From: a gamma proteobacterium symbiont of Taylorina sp.
Lineage (GTDB): Bacteria; Pseudomonadota; Gammaproteobacteria; GRL18
Length of the DNA stretch: 42,715 nucleotides
Assembly (NCBI GenBank): GCA_025655455.1
Contig: JAHXIV010000018.1
Span: forward strand, 1 to 42,715
Direction of reading: 5' to 3'
Shown here: positions 7,828 to 15,988 of the stretch, piece after piece
How positions within the stretch are numbered: the first letter of the stretch is position 1
How the letters are laid out: every line of letters starts with the position of its first letter
Position numbers and translations under genes: made by a program
The notes under the pieces: model-generated
Told to the model about the DNA's origin: nothing
Seen by the model: only the letters and a program-made list of their open reading frames with translations
Databases searched by the model: none

Positions 7828-8225
7828 TTTTAGATACCAATGTATTTATTCAATTTGAGAGAAATAAAAAAACGGTTGATTTTTCCTTATGGGGGGAATA
7901 TGGTGATGTCTATATTAGTGCAATCACTGTATCAGAATTATTAGTCGGTGTGCATAAAGCAAATACTGAAGCAAGAAAAGTGAAACGTTCTGCTTTTGTT
8001 GAAGCAATTTTATCAAGAATCAATTCACTGGACTTTACTTCATCAATAGCACGAATTCATTCAGATTTATATGCCGATTTATCAGACAAAGGTCAGCTAA
8101 TTGGTGCGCATGACTTAATTATTGCTGCGACAGCAATTAGTCATGGTTATCCTTTAATGACAACGAATATTTCAGAGTTTAAACGTGTTCCAGGCCTGGA
8201 ACTTATTCCTTTTGGTGATCAATAA
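7818..8225 (+). CDS. vapC: VapC-type PIN-domain ribonuclease toxin
   Basis: 135 residues from a GTG start that overlaps the antitoxin's last codons. PIN-domain acids are in place: Asp6 (LILDTNVF), Glu of SELLVG, Asp of AHDLIIAATA, and the TTNISEF strand near the C terminus. Length is typical for VapC. VapC toxins are Mg-dependent endoribonucleases that often cut initiator tRNA or rRNA; the target here cannot be read from sequence. The protein looks complete, so the pair is probably functional. An ATG start is not available near this position; GTG gives the conserved N terminus. Confidence 0.9.
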   Translation: MGLILDTNVFIQFERNKKTVDFSLWGEYGDVYISAITVSELLVGVHKANTEARKVKRSAFVEAILSRINSLDFTSSIARIHSDLYADLSDKGQLIGAHDLIIAATAISHGYPLMTTNISEFKRVPGLELIPFGDQ

Positions 8226-8238
8226 CTCCTCCAAACAC

Positions 8239-8269
8239 TAAATCAATGGGGTCAGACTCGATTGATTTA
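8239..8269. repeat. Inverted repeat around GGGGTCAGACTCG, possible RAYT-type remnant
   Basis: TAAATCAAT (8239-8247) and ATTGATTTA (8261-8269) flank GGGGTCAGACTCG. From memory, a GGGGTCAGACTCGA core of this kind often accompanies REP-associated tyrosine transposase genes. No transposase frame remains here, so it would be a remnant or a non-autonomous copy. Confidence 0.4.
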
Positions 8270-8397
8270 AATCCTATTAAAAAACAGAATAATTCTACTA
8301 AAATCGATTCTTCACATTATTGCCTAGTGCGGCCGAGCAAGGTCAATATAACTCCTGCCGATTTAGTGAAAGAGACATCAACAAGTTGTTATAGCTA

Positions 8398-8427
8398 GTA
8401 GGGTGGAATAGCGAAGCGTTTTCCACC
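8398..8427. repeat. Dispersed palindromic repeat, family A, copy 3
   Basis: GTAGGGTGGAATAGCGAAGC then GTTTTCCACC, nearly the same as copy 2. Arms GGTGGAA/TTCCACC pair perfectly. Confidence 0.75.
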
Positions 8428-8462
8428 AGATAAACATTATCCATTAATTTTGGTTTCTAAAT

Positions 8463-8539
8463 GTCGGATTACGCCCCGTAGGAAGTGCTCTTGGGGGTGC
8501 GCTTCACCAATCCAACCTACCATTTCATATACGCCTTAC
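8463..8539. repeat. Dispersed repeat, family C, copy 2, with internal insert
   Basis: Starts GTCGGATTACGC like copy 1 (254). About 24 unrelated bases follow, then the unit resumes with GCTTCACCAATCCAACCTAC and ends TTTCATATACGCCTTAC. The right end lies at the point where the DUF5615 toxin frame is lost. Confidence 0.65.
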
Positions 8540-8616
8540 GGAATAGTCCATACTTCATGATCACTAAATATCTGGGTAATTTTCTTAGGAAGACATTCGT
8601 CAATAATAATTTTCAC
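8536..8616 (-). pseudogene. Truncated DUF5615 (PIN-like) toxin
   Basis: Directly after the DUF433 antitoxin stop, the minus strand from GTG 8616 (or TTG 8619) encodes VKIIIDECLPKKITQIFSDH followed by EVWTIP and a stop. This is the N-terminal strand and first helix of a DUF5615 toxin, with the first active-site acid (DE) of the PIN-like fold. The usual protein is roughly 110-120 residues; here the frame ends after 26. The stop codon TAA is supplied by the family C repeat, so the rest of the toxin has been replaced by repeat sequence. It cannot be an active nuclease. Confidence 0.75.
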
Positions 8617-8619
8617 CAA

Positions 8620-8826
8620 TTATGCAGCCATTTTCTCTATTGCAACTTCAGCACTTTGCAGGACATGTCTGACTTGCTCAAAAGAAACTGTTGGAAAATC
8701 ATCTATAAAATCTTTAGTGCTATCTCCAGCGACAAGGTAATCAAATAAACTTCGCACAGGTACACGAGTACCAGCAAAAACTAAAGTGCCGCCAAGAATT
8801 GTTGGGTCGCTTATCAGCATCGACAT
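8620..8826 (-). CDS. DUF433-family antitoxin, partner truncated
   Basis: 68 residues with the DUF433 pattern: ISDPTILGGTLVFAGTRVPV, then SLFDYLVAGDSTKDFIDDFP and the helix VSFEQVRHVLQ. The DUF433 fold has a winged-helix-like DNA-binding part and normally pairs with a DUF5615 nuclease encoded just downstream. Here the partner remains only as a 26-codon fragment that begins at the antitoxin's stop. A GAGGT ribosome site lies at a good distance from the ATG. The antitoxin itself looks intact and may be a leftover, a decoy for related toxins, or simply decaying. Confidence 0.75.
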   Translation of the reverse strand: MSMLISDPTILGGTLVFAGTRVPVRSLFDYLVAGDSTKDFIDDFPTVSFEQVRHVLQSAEVAIEKMAA

Positions 8827-8944
8827 AATTTTACCTCTATCAGATAATTTGTGTGAAATTTATTGTATGTGATACTGATTCTTATTGTCAAATCAGATTG
8901 CTACAGACACCAGTAAATCAGGGGGTTGGATCCAAAATTACTTT

Positions 8945-8977
8945 AAATGAACTACCGGACACCCACAAATCAAACCT
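8945..8977. repeat. 33-bp dispersed repeat, family D, copy 2
   Basis: Starts AAATGAACTACCGGACACCC and ends ACAAATCAAACCT. Three C-for-T differences from the copy at 7338-7370. It is followed closely by GACTCCGACCCCTGAGG, itself similar in flavour to the GGGGTCAGACTCG core at 8248. Confidence 0.6.
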
Positions 8978-9009
8978 ATGACTTAGGCTGTTTTGACTCC
9001 GACCCCTGA

Positions 9010-9021
9010 GGCTACGTAGCC
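9010..9021. repeat. 12-bp perfect palindrome
   Basis: GGCTACGTAGCC, immediately before family A copy 4. ACGTAGCC also precedes family B copy 2 at 401-408, so it may be part of the composite repeat's boundary. Confidence 0.5.
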
Positions 9022-9022
9022 G

Positions 9023-9052
9023 GTAGGGCGGAATAGCGCAGCGTTTTCCGCC
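9023..9052. repeat. Dispersed palindromic repeat, family A, copy 4
   Basis: GTAGGGCGGAATAGCGCAGC then GTTTTCCGCC, identical to copy 1 at 80-109, and likewise followed at once by family B. Confidence 0.8.
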
Positions 9053-9139
9053 ATCAAGCCACACGCACGAAACCAAATATCAAAATAATACAAGCATCAG
9101 ACAACAGTACATACATCAAGCATCGAACGTATCAAATGT
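9051..9139. repeat. Dispersed repeat, family B, copy 3 (partial)
   Basis: Starts CCATCAAGCCACACGCACG as at 108 and 407 and keeps close identity to the end of ATCAAATGT. The GGATAATACATT and GTCGGATTACG tail of the other copies is missing. Confidence 0.75.
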
Positions 9140-9200
9140 TGGCATCTATGGGCGATAAAGTGGAAATAAAAATTAAGGCTGCTTAGGGATTTGGCATTTA

Positions 9201-10520
9201 TTAGACAGTTAATACGGATACTATAGCTGAGGTCAGTTTGCTCAATTCATCCGTTTCTATAATATAGGGCGGCATAATATAAACCAGTTGATTAAACGGC
9301 CTTATCCATACCCCCTGCTCAACCAATTTTTCCTGAATCTGTTTTAAATCAACAGGCTCTTTCAGTTCAACAACACCAATAGCACCTTTAACCCGCACGT
9401 CTCTTACCATGGCAAGTTCACTGCATGGCATGAGTTCTTTCATTAATTGGTTTTCGATTTGCTGTATTTTTTCTGCCCATGAAGATTGCAGCAGTAAATC
9501 AATACTGCTATTGGCAACCTGACAAGCCAGTGGATTGGCCATAAAAGTAGGACCATGCATTAACACGCCTGAACCGTCTGCAGAAATTCCCTGTGCAATT
9601 TTTGTTGTAGTCATGGTCGCAGCCAATGACAGATAGCCTCCTGTCAGTGCTTTACCCACACAAAGAATGTCAGCCTCAATATCTGCCTGTTCATAGGCAA
9701 ACAAGGTACCGGTTCGTGCAAAACCCGTAGCAATTTCATCGAGAATTAATAGTACATTATATTGATTACATAAGGCTCTTAAATCTTGCAAATACTGTTG
9801 GCAGTAAAAGCGCATGCCGCCGGCACCCTGCACAATGGGTTCTATAATAACAGCCGCAATAGATAAGTGATTTTTTTGCAGTAATTCTTCAACTTTGTGA
9901 ATATTGCTGCTGCCGTCAGGCAGACATTCAGGTGCCGGTGCAAAAATCTGTTCTGCCAGGATACCTTTAAACATTGAATGCATACCATTAACCGGATCGC
10001 AAACCGACATGGCGGCAAAGGTATCACCATGATAGCCCTGACGAACTGTTAATAAGCGGTGCTTATCTTTTTTACCTTGAGCATGCCAATATTGAATCGC
10101 CATTTTAATTGCCACTTCAACAGAGACAGAGCCTGAATCAGAGAAAAATACATGTTGTAAAGATGCGGAAGTAATATCAACCAGTTTTTTTGCCAGTGTA
10201 ATCGCCGGCTGATGAGTCAGCCCGCCAAACATAATATGCGACATTTTTTTGAGCTGCTGCTCTATTGCAGAATTTAAGACAGGATGATTATAACCATGTA
10301 TTGCCGACCACCATGAAGACATGCCGTCAATTAGTTCCCGGCCATCTGCCAGTTTGATTTTAACGCCCTGTGCTGATTCAACCAGATAGGTCGGCAGTGG
10401 TTTAGTCATACTGGTATAGGGGTGCCAGATATGGTCACGATCGTAATCCAGAGCATCGCAAAGATAAGATTCTTTGAGTTCAGCAGTTTGTTCAAAAACA
10501 GAAGTATTTACGGTGGACAT
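9201..10520 (-). CDS. bioA: Adenosylmethionine-8-amino-7-oxononanoate aminotransferase
   Basis: 439 residues, class III PLP aminotransferase of biotin synthesis; it converts KAPA to DAPA with S-adenosylmethionine as amino donor. BioA marks are clear: HIWHPYTSM (30-38), GMSSWWSAIHGYNHP (66-80), MFGGLTHQP, SDSGSVSVEVAIKMA (128-141), QGYHGDTFAAMSV, DEIATGFARTG (261-271) and the PLP lysine Lys290 in CVGKALTGGY. The frame is complete and of normal length. It starts three bases after the trpC stop, so sspA-sspB-trpC-bioA look like one operon. The other biotin genes are not in the window. Confidence 0.95.
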   Translation of the reverse strand: MSTVNTSVFEQTAELKESYLCDALDYDRDHIWHPYTSMTKPLPTYLVESAQGVKIKLADGRELIDGMSSWWSAIHGYNHPVLNSAIEQQLKKMSHIMFGGLTHQPAITLAKKLVDITSASLQHVFFSDSGSVSVEVAIKMAIQYWHAQGKKDKHRLLTVRQGYHGDTFAAMSVCDPVNGMHSMFKGILAEQIFAPAPECLPDGSSNIHKVEELLQKNHLSIAAVIIEPIVQGAGGMRFYCQQYLQDLRALCNQYNVLLILDEIATGFARTGTLFAYEQADIEADILCVGKALTGGYLSLAATMTTTKIAQGISADGSGVLMHGPTFMANPLACQVANSSIDLLLQSSWAEKIQQIENQLMKELMPCSELAMVRDVRVKGAIGVVELKEPVDLKQIQEKLVEQGVWIRPFNQLVYIMPPYIIETDELSKLTSAIVSVLTV

Positions 10521-10523
10521 TAC

Positions 10524-11348
10524 TTATGCCTTAAAAAAAAGTTCCGCCAGTTTTTCTCCAGGCTGTTCTGCACGCATAAAGGATTCCCCGACCAGAAAAG
10601 CATTAACCTGATGTTTGTGCATTAATATCACATCTTCGCGATGGTGAATGGCACTTTCAGTGACGACAATTTTATCATCAGGAATCATCTCCAGTAAGCT
10701 GATAGTGGTATCCAAAGATGTCTCAAAAGTCCTTAAGTTGCGGTTATTAATTCCCATTAAACGCACAGGCAGTTTTAAAGCACGCTGCAATTCCTCTTCA
10801 TCATGTACTTCAACCAGCACTTCCAGATCAAGTTGCCGAGCAAGCCCGGAAAAATCACTGAGTTGTGTATCTGTCAGGCAGGCAGCAATTAACAAAACAG
10901 CATCAGCGCCAATTAAACGGGCTTCATAAATCTGGTAGGGATCAATAACAAAATCTTTTCTTAAAACCGGTAATTGACAAGCGTCACGTGCCTGCTGCAG
11001 GTAGAGGTCACAGCCTTGAAAAAAATCCATATCAGTAAGCACAGACAAACAGGCTGCACCGCCTTGTTCATAGGATCGGGCAATTTCAGCAGGAATGAAA
11101 TTTTCCCTGATCAGGCCTTTACTGGGAGAGGCTTTTTTGATTTCTGCAATGACAGCTGACTGGCCGGATAATATTTTATTTTCAATTGATTTTACAAAGC
11201 CGCGTGTATTTGCCTGTGAAGAATCTAAAATATTTTCCAGATCCGCTTTTAGCGATTGTAATGATTTTTTTGCATAAAGCGCATCAACTTCTTCACGCTT
11301 ACGCTTAAGAATTTTGACTAAAATATCCGGTGGATTAATATCAGGCAT
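10524..11348 (-). CDS. trpC: Indole-3-glycerol-phosphate synthase
   Basis: 274 residues, a stand-alone TIM-barrel IGPS of tryptophan synthesis. It closes the ring of 1-(2-carboxyphenylamino)-1-deoxyribulose 5-phosphate with loss of CO2 and water. Motifs: [13 protein letters not shown] (catalytic lysines), [44 protein letters not shown] and AFLVGESFM. There is no fused TrpF domain. It begins eight bases after sspB ends and runs into bioA, away from the rest of the trp genes, an unusual location but with an intact frame. Confidence 0.95.
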   Translation of the reverse strand: MPDINPPDILVKILKRKREEVDALYAKKSLQSLKADLENILDSSQANTRGFVKSIENKILSGQSAVIAEIKKASPSKGLIRENFIPAEIARSYEQGGAACLSVLTDMDFFQGCDLYLQQARDACQLPVLRKDFVIDPYQIYEARLIGADAVLLIAACLTDTQLSDFSGLARQLDLEVLVEVHDEEELQRALKLPVRLMGINNRNLRTFETSLDTTISLLEMIPDDKIVVTESAIHHREDVILMHKHQVNAFLVGESFMRAEQPGEKLAELFFKA

Positions 11349-11355
11349 CGGCTAA

Positions 11356-11757
11356 TTATTTTACCAGAGTCAAATGCGGTTTCCCGGATTTATCTTTTTT
11401 CCCTGCATCATTGCCAGCATCAGTATCCACTGATTGCGGATCATCATCACCCTCTTCAGGAAACATCATACCGCGACCATTTTCTTTAGAATATAATGCC
11501 AGTGCTGCATAAATCGGCACATAAACATTCATAGACTGACCGCTGAAACGGGCATTAAAGCTAACGCCATCGTTACTTAGCTCCAGACCTCTTGTCGCTG
11601 TTAAGCTGATATTGAGAATGATTTTTCCATCTCTGACATGTTCCTGAGGCACTAGAACACCTTCTGCCTCTGTATCAACCAACAGGTAAGGTGTCTGGTC
11701 ATTTTCAATAAGCCAGTCAAAAATACCACGCAATAGATAAGGACGACTGGGAGTCAT
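11356..11757 (-). CDS. sspB: ClpXP protease specificity-enhancing factor SspB
   Basis: 133 residues. SspB tethers ssrA-tagged, stalled-ribosome products to ClpX for degradation. The substrate-binding domain covers about 1-100 (RPYLLRGIFDWLIENDQTPY, VPQEHVRDGKIILNIS, ISLTATRGLEL, FSARF-like FNARFSG). A flexible acidic linker (EEGDDD...DTDAGNDAG) leads to the C-terminal ClpX-docking tail PHLTLVK, close to the family's consensus. Start and sspA stop overlap by one base (TAATG), so the two are translationally coupled. Confidence 0.93.
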   Translation of the reverse strand: MTPSRPYLLRGIFDWLIENDQTPYLLVDTEAEGVLVPQEHVRDGKIILNISLTATRGLELSNDGVSFNARFSGQSMNVYVPIYAALALYSKENGRGMMFPEEGDDDPQSVDTDAGNDAGKKDKSGKPHLTLVK

Positions 11758-12386
11758 TAAGATACTTCCATATCTTCTTCAATTTCTGAAAGACTTTCCC
11801 TAAATGATTCTCGATCAAACAAGCGCTGTGCATACTGAGTCACTGCACTAGCAGAGTCCGGTAATTCAATACACATTTCTCCCAGACGCCATAAAACCGG
11901 TGCAATGGCACAGTCAACCAGAGTAAATTCATCGGACATAAAATAAGGCCTTTGTTCAAATACCGGCGCTATTTCTGTCAAGCTTTCACGCAATTGTTTA
12001 CGCTGTTTCACACCTTGCTTTTCAGTCTTGCCAATAAGTTTCTCAACCAGAGGATCCCAGTCGGTCTTAATTCGAATCAGCAGCATTTTAAGTCTGGCAC
12101 GATTAACAGGATCCACAGGTAACAATGGCGGATGAGGAAAACGCTCATCCAGATATTCCATAATAAGCTGTGCATCAAATAACACTAAATCCCGATCAAC
12201 TAATGTCGGGGTAGTATTATACGGGTTTAAATCAGTGAGGTCTTCCGGGATATTTTCTGGATCCACGTCAACAACTTCATGATTGATGCTTTTTTCTGCC
12301 AGAACCATCCTGACCCGGTGACTCAAAAGATCATTCCCATCAGAAAACAGGGTCATAATTGATCTTCTATTTGTTAGTTGAGTCAT
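11757..12386 (-). CDS. sspA: Stringent starvation protein A
   Basis: 209 residues with a glutathione-S-transferase fold: thioredoxin-like domain (MTLFSDGNDLLSHRVRMVLA, NTTPTLVDRDLVLFDAQLI, then MEYLDERFPHPPLLP) and an all-helical C-terminal domain with the PHPPL surface known to touch sigma70 in E. coli. SspA binds RNA polymerase and acts in stationary phase and acid tolerance. The first ATG is preferred over Met11 because GGAG lies eight bases before it. It is separated from petC by an intrinsic terminator, so it likely has its own promoter. Confidence 0.93.
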   Translation of the reverse strand: MTQLTNRRSIMTLFSDGNDLLSHRVRMVLAEKSINHEVVDVDPENIPEDLTDLNPYNTTPTLVDRDLVLFDAQLIMEYLDERFPHPPLLPVDPVNRARLKMLLIRIKTDWDPLVEKLIGKTEKQGVKQRKQLRESLTEIAPVFEQRPYFMSDEFTLVDCAIAPVLWRLGEMCIELPDSASAVTQYAQRLFDRESFRESLSEIEEDMEVS

Positions 12387-12426
12387 ACTTTCTCCATTGA
12401 CTTCTCATTATTATAAAACGAAAACA

Positions 12427-12444
12427 GGGGGCATAAATGCCCCC
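12427..12444 (-). terminator. Intrinsic terminator of the petABC operon
   Basis: Hairpin GGGGGCATAAATGCCCCC, with a 7-bp GC-rich stem. On the minus strand it is followed by TGTTTTCGTTTT. It lies 37 bases past the petC stop and before sspA. Confidence 0.8.
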
Positions 12445-12481
12445 TTAAACACTCACAGTTTGTAACTAATAAAGTTACTGG

Positions 12482-13219
12482 CTAGTGTACATCTTTCCAG
12501 TAATCCTTCTTCATTGCATAAGCAACACCGAAGAAAATGAACAGGAAGATTAAGACATAGATACCTAAACTCTTACGATAGCTCTGATTTGGCTCACCGA
12601 TATAAGACAGGAAAGCAACCAGATCACGAACCATTGTATCAAACTCTTCCGGTGACATAGTGCCTTTCTCAACCACTTTAAGGCCTGTCAGAGTCTTAAC
12701 GCCATCATGTTCTTCATAAACGGCTTCCTTGACACCTTCCTGTTTCCAGAAGATGTTTGGCATGCCAACATCCTTGAAAATCGCATTATTATGACCTGTA
12801 GTCTTTGTACTATCCTTGTAGAAACTGACCAGATAGGTATACAACCAGTCAACACCTCTGGAACGTGCTACCAAAGAGAGATCTGGCGGTACAGCACCAA
12901 ACGCTTCTTTGGCATATTCGTCTGTCATTACTGCAGTCATCGTACTGCCAAATTTAACGCCAAGGTGATTAAGATTCTCCATCACCTCTCCCTCTGTCAT
13001 ATCCAGATCAGTGGCAACACGATTAAAGCGCACAAATTTGGCTGAATGACAACTTAGACAATACTCTGAAAAGACTTTTGCTCCTCGTTGTAAAGATTCT
13101 TTGTCATCCACATTAACATTAGCCGCAGCCAGTGGATAACCACCACTACTGGCCAATACCGTACCCATATTCATTATTGCTATTGTGGCAAATAGCAGAA
13201 TTGTGATAGTTTTTTTCAT
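12482..13219 (-). CDS. petC: Cytochrome c1 of the bc1 complex
   Basis: 245 residues: signal peptide (about 1-23), one covalent haem site CLSCH (54-58), the c1 signature PPDLSLVARSRGVDWLYTYL, the region GMPNIFW that carries the axial methionine, and a C-terminal membrane anchor (YVLIFLFIFFGVAYAM). It passes electrons from the Rieske protein to soluble cytochrome c in the periplasm. It overlaps petB by four bases and ends the petABC operon. Confidence 0.95.
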   Translation of the reverse strand: MKKTITILLFATIAIMNMGTVLASSGGYPLAAANVNVDDKESLQRGAKVFSEYCLSCHSAKFVRFNRVATDLDMTEGEVMENLNHLGVKFGSTMTAVMTDEYAKEAFGAVPPDLSLVARSRGVDWLYTYLVSFYKDSTKTTGHNNAIFKDVGMPNIFWKQEGVKEAVYEEHDGVKTLTGLKVVEKGTMSPEEFDTMVRDLVAFLSYIGEPNQSYRKSLGIYVLIFLFIFFGVAYAMKKDYWKDVH

Positions 13220-14457
13220 TTCATTGTCACCCTTTCCGGAACTGGCTTATTTTTTTCAAACTTCGTGTAGATAGGCATCAACAGGAAGAAGGCAAAATAG
13301 TAAACGGTACAGATTTGAGCTAATAAGGTGCGGCCGTCTGTTGGAGATAATGTACCCAGAATACCCAGAATAACAAAGGCAACAACAAATAATGCAAGTA
13401 AAATTTTATACCAGCCAGCACGATAACGTATTGATTTAACCGGGTTGCGATCCAGCCATGGCAGGAAGAATAAAACAACGATCGAAGCCCCCATAGCAAT
13501 CACACCAGGAAAAGCTGAACCTGCAATACTTGGAACTGCACGCAATACTGAATAATAAGGCGTAAAGTACCACACCGGTGCAATATGCTCAGGAGTTTTC
13601 AAAGGGTTGGCCGGTTCAAAGTTAGCATGTTCAATGAAATAACCAAACATTTCCGGCATAAAGAACACCACTATCGAGAAAAAGATTAAAAAGACAATGA
13701 CACCCACAATATCTTTAACAGAATAGTAAGGGTGGAATGGAATACCATCTTTAGGAACACCATTTTCATCTTTATTTTTCTTGATTTCAACACCATCAGG
13801 ATTATTAGAACCCACTGCATGCAAGGCAACAATATGAACAAAAATCAAGGCAACGAGAATCAACGGAATGGCTGCAACATGTAAGGAAAAGAAGCGATTC
13901 AAGGTAGCATCACCAATAACAAAATCACCACGAACCCAGATACCCAGGTCTTCACCGACAAATGGGATGGCACTGACCAGATTAATAATTACCTGAGCAC
14001 CCCAGAAAGACATTTGACCCCAGGGTAATAAATAACCCATAAAACCTTCTGCCATCAGAGCCAGGAAGATTAACATACCAAAGATCCAGATCAGCTCACG
14101 AGGCTTCTTATAGGAACCGTAAAGCAAAGCACGGAACATATGTAAATAAATCACAATAAAGAATGCTGATGCTCCGGTAGAGTGGAAGTAGCGAATCAGC
14201 CAGCCCCATTCAACATCACGCATAATACCCATTTCAACAGACTGAAAGGCCAATGCAGTATCAGGCTTATAAAACATGGTCAAAAACACACCTGAAAGGA
14301 TCTGAATCACCAGAACCATAAAGGCTAAAGAACCAAAGAAATACCAGAAGTTGAAATTCTTGGGAGTATAATATTTTGCAAGATGCTTTTCCCACGTTTC
14401 CGTGGCTGGGAAACGAGCATCAATCCAACCCATAAAACCATTAGTTTTCTGTTCCAT
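13216..14457 (-). CDS. petB: Cytochrome b of the bc1 complex
   Basis: 413 residues, eight predicted membrane helices. Two His pairs ligate the haems (HSTGASAFFIVIYLHMFRAL and SLHVAAIPLILVALIFVHIV). The Qo-site motif reads PVWY, the variant known in beta- and gammaproteobacteria, in place of PEWY. It oxidises quinol at Qo and reduces quinone at Qi, moving protons across the membrane. One base overlaps petA upstream and four overlap petC downstream, so the three subunits are tightly coupled. Confidence 0.95.
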   Translation of the reverse strand: MEQKTNGFMGWIDARFPATETWEKHLAKYYTPKNFNFWYFFGSLAFMVLVIQILSGVFLTMFYKPDTALAFQSVEMGIMRDVEWGWLIRYFHSTGASAFFIVIYLHMFRALLYGSYKKPRELIWIFGMLIFLALMAEGFMGYLLPWGQMSFWGAQVIINLVSAIPFVGEDLGIWVRGDFVIGDATLNRFFSLHVAAIPLILVALIFVHIVALHAVGSNNPDGVEIKKNKDENGVPKDGIPFHPYYSVKDIVGVIVFLIFFSIVVFFMPEMFGYFIEHANFEPANPLKTPEHIAPVWYFTPYYSVLRAVPSIAGSAFPGVIAMGASIVVLFFLPWLDRNPVKSIRYRAGWYKILLALFVVAFVILGILGTLSPTDGRTLLAQICTVYYFAFFLLMPIYTKFEKNKPVPERVTMK

Positions 14458-15065
14458 TATGCATTACTCCCATCTTGACCGATCAGGATTACTGTATCAC
14501 TTTTAAAGACATGAGGTGGAATTGGTAAGTTTGTTGGAGCCGGCATAGACTTATAAACTCGTCCAGATAAGTCATAGACTGATCCATGACAGGGACAGAA
14601 AAAGCCACCCTTCCAATCACTACCCAAAGAACCGGCAAATGGATTATTCAGATCGGGTACATATTTCGGCGCACAGCCCAGATGAGTACAAACGCCTTCC
14701 ATCACAGATATTTTTGTATATTCCTCATACGCGCGTGCAGGGTTTTTACAATATTCAGGTTGTTTGGACATATCTGAATTGACATCAGCCAGCATATCAA
14801 CTTCAGAATTTAGTACCTTAAGATTATCATCTGTTCGTTTTAATATATAAACAGGCTTACCGCGCCATTCAACAGTGATCATTTGCCCTTCTTCAAGCTT
14901 GCTGATATCAGCAAGAACCGGTGCACCTGCAGCCAATGCTCTGGCGCTGGGATTCCATGATTTGACGAAGGGTACAGCGACAAAACCAGCACCTACAGCA
15001 CCAATCACCGAAGTGGCTGCTACTAACATGCGACGTTTGCTATTATCTACAGCGTCTGTACTCAT
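14457..15065 (-). CDS. petA: Rieske iron-sulfur subunit of the bc1 complex
   Basis: 202 residues. The N terminus (SKRRMLVAATSVIGAVGAGF) carries a twin-arginine signal-anchor. The 2Fe-2S ligands lie in CTHLGC (126-131) and CPCHGS (157-162). The head domain shuttles electrons from quinol to cytochrome c1. A GGGAG ribosome site lies eight bases before the start. The AT-rich 179-bp gap upstream probably holds the operon promoter; a TATAAT lies at 15113-15108 on the minus strand but I see no matching -35. Confidence 0.95.
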   Translation of the reverse strand: MSTDAVDNSKRRMLVAATSVIGAVGAGFVAVPFVKSWNPSARALAAGAPVLADISKLEEGQMITVEWRGKPVYILKRTDDNLKVLNSEVDMLADVNSDMSKQPEYCKNPARAYEEYTKISVMEGVCTHLGCAPKYVPDLNNPFAGSLGSDWKGGFFCPCHGSVYDLSGRVYKSMPAPTNLPIPPHVFKSDTVILIGQDGSNA

Positions 15066-15244
15066 TTAACTACTCCCAAATTTAAGAATAAATTCACTTT
15101 ATAATTATTATAAAAGTGTCTTTTTCTTAATTCGATATAAAAAAAATTTGCCACATTTTGTTAAAATATAAGCCTAATATCAAGCACTATTTAATAATTT
15201 ACTAATAAAGGTGACAATTATCATAATATTGACGCTAAAATCAG

Positions 15245-15988
15245 TTAAATTGGATTATTGATATCTATATACTGATGTTCCATATTAAATTTTTTAGCCA
15301 GATGATCAGCTAATGCCTGCACACCATATCGTTCAGTCGCATGATGCCCTGCTGCATAGTAATGTATATTATTTTCTCTGGCAATATGCCAGGTGTTTTC
15401 TGAGACTTCTCCACTGATAAATGCATCAGCACCCAGCTCTATTGCCTGTTCAATATAACTTTGTGCTGCTCCACTGCATAAGGCAACTGTAGCAATCGGT
15501 TTGTCAACGGCAACATGCAGCGGTTCACGCAATAAAGCCTTAGTTATAATTTGTTTAAATTCTGAGCCGCTTTGTTGATTTATTGTGCCCAGCAAAGCAA
15601 TGTCATTATCTGCAAAAAAACTTTCTACCTGTAATCCCAGCTTTTCAGCTAATAAAACATTATTTCCCAGAGTTTTATGTGCATCCAAAGGCAGGTGATA
15701 AGCCATCAGATTAATATTATTGATTAGTAAAGATTGCAAGCGAAGTTTTTTCATGCCGCACACAACCGGATTTTCACCTCTCCAGAAAAAACCATGATGC
15801 ACTAATATGAGATCAGCCCGATACTCTATCGCCTTTTCAATGAGATCCTGACACGCTGTTACACCGCTGACAATTCTGGAAACTGATTCATTTCCCTCTA
15901 CCTGCAAGCCATTTGGGCAATAATCTTTAAATGTTTTAGTCTGTAGAAGATCATCACAATATTCAACTATATCACTACACTTAATCAT
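15245..15988 (-). CDS. Nif3/YbgI-family metal-binding protein
   Basis: 247 residues, the length of the bacterial short form. Metal-site motifs are present: HHGFFWRGE, MAYHLPLDAHKTLGNN, CSGAAQ, DAFISGEVSE and AAGHHATERYGVQAL. The family forms a dinuclear-metal toroid and is often labelled GTP cyclohydrolase 1 type 2, though the cellular role is not settled. It overlaps the upstream SPFH gene by eight bases, so hisC-SPFH-nif3 form one transcription unit. Confidence 0.88.
   Translation of the reverse strand: MIKCSDIVEYCDDLLQTKTFKDYCPNGLQVEGNESVSRIVSGVTACQDLIEKAIEYRADLILVHHGFFWRGENPVVCGMKKLRLQSLLINNINLMAYHLPLDAHKTLGNNVLLAEKLGLQVESFFADNDIALLGTINQQSGSEFKQIITKALLREPLHVAVDKPIATVALCSGAAQSYIEQAIELGADAFISGEVSENTWHIARENNIHYYAAGHHATERYGVQALADHLAKKFNMEHQYIDINNPI

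Larger units (their letters stand above)
8226..8535. other. Repeat-rich gap after vapC
   Basis: No gene is supported here on either strand. The gap holds a 9-bp inverted repeat around GGGGTCAGACTCG, a family A repeat and most of a family C repeat, all listed separately. The stretch 8270-8397 shows nothing I recognise. Confidence 0.6.
8827..9200. other. Repeat-rich gap between DUF433 gene and bioA
   Basis: 374 bases without a gene. They contain family D copy 2, a 12-bp palindrome, family A copy 4 and a partial family B copy, all listed separately. The part just before 8945 shows nothing I can name, and I see no clear terminator for the bioA operon. Confidence 0.6.

Noticed and set aside
8485..8748. 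87-codon plus-strand frame
   Set aside because: It crosses the family C repeat, the toxin remnant and the antisense of the DUF433 gene.
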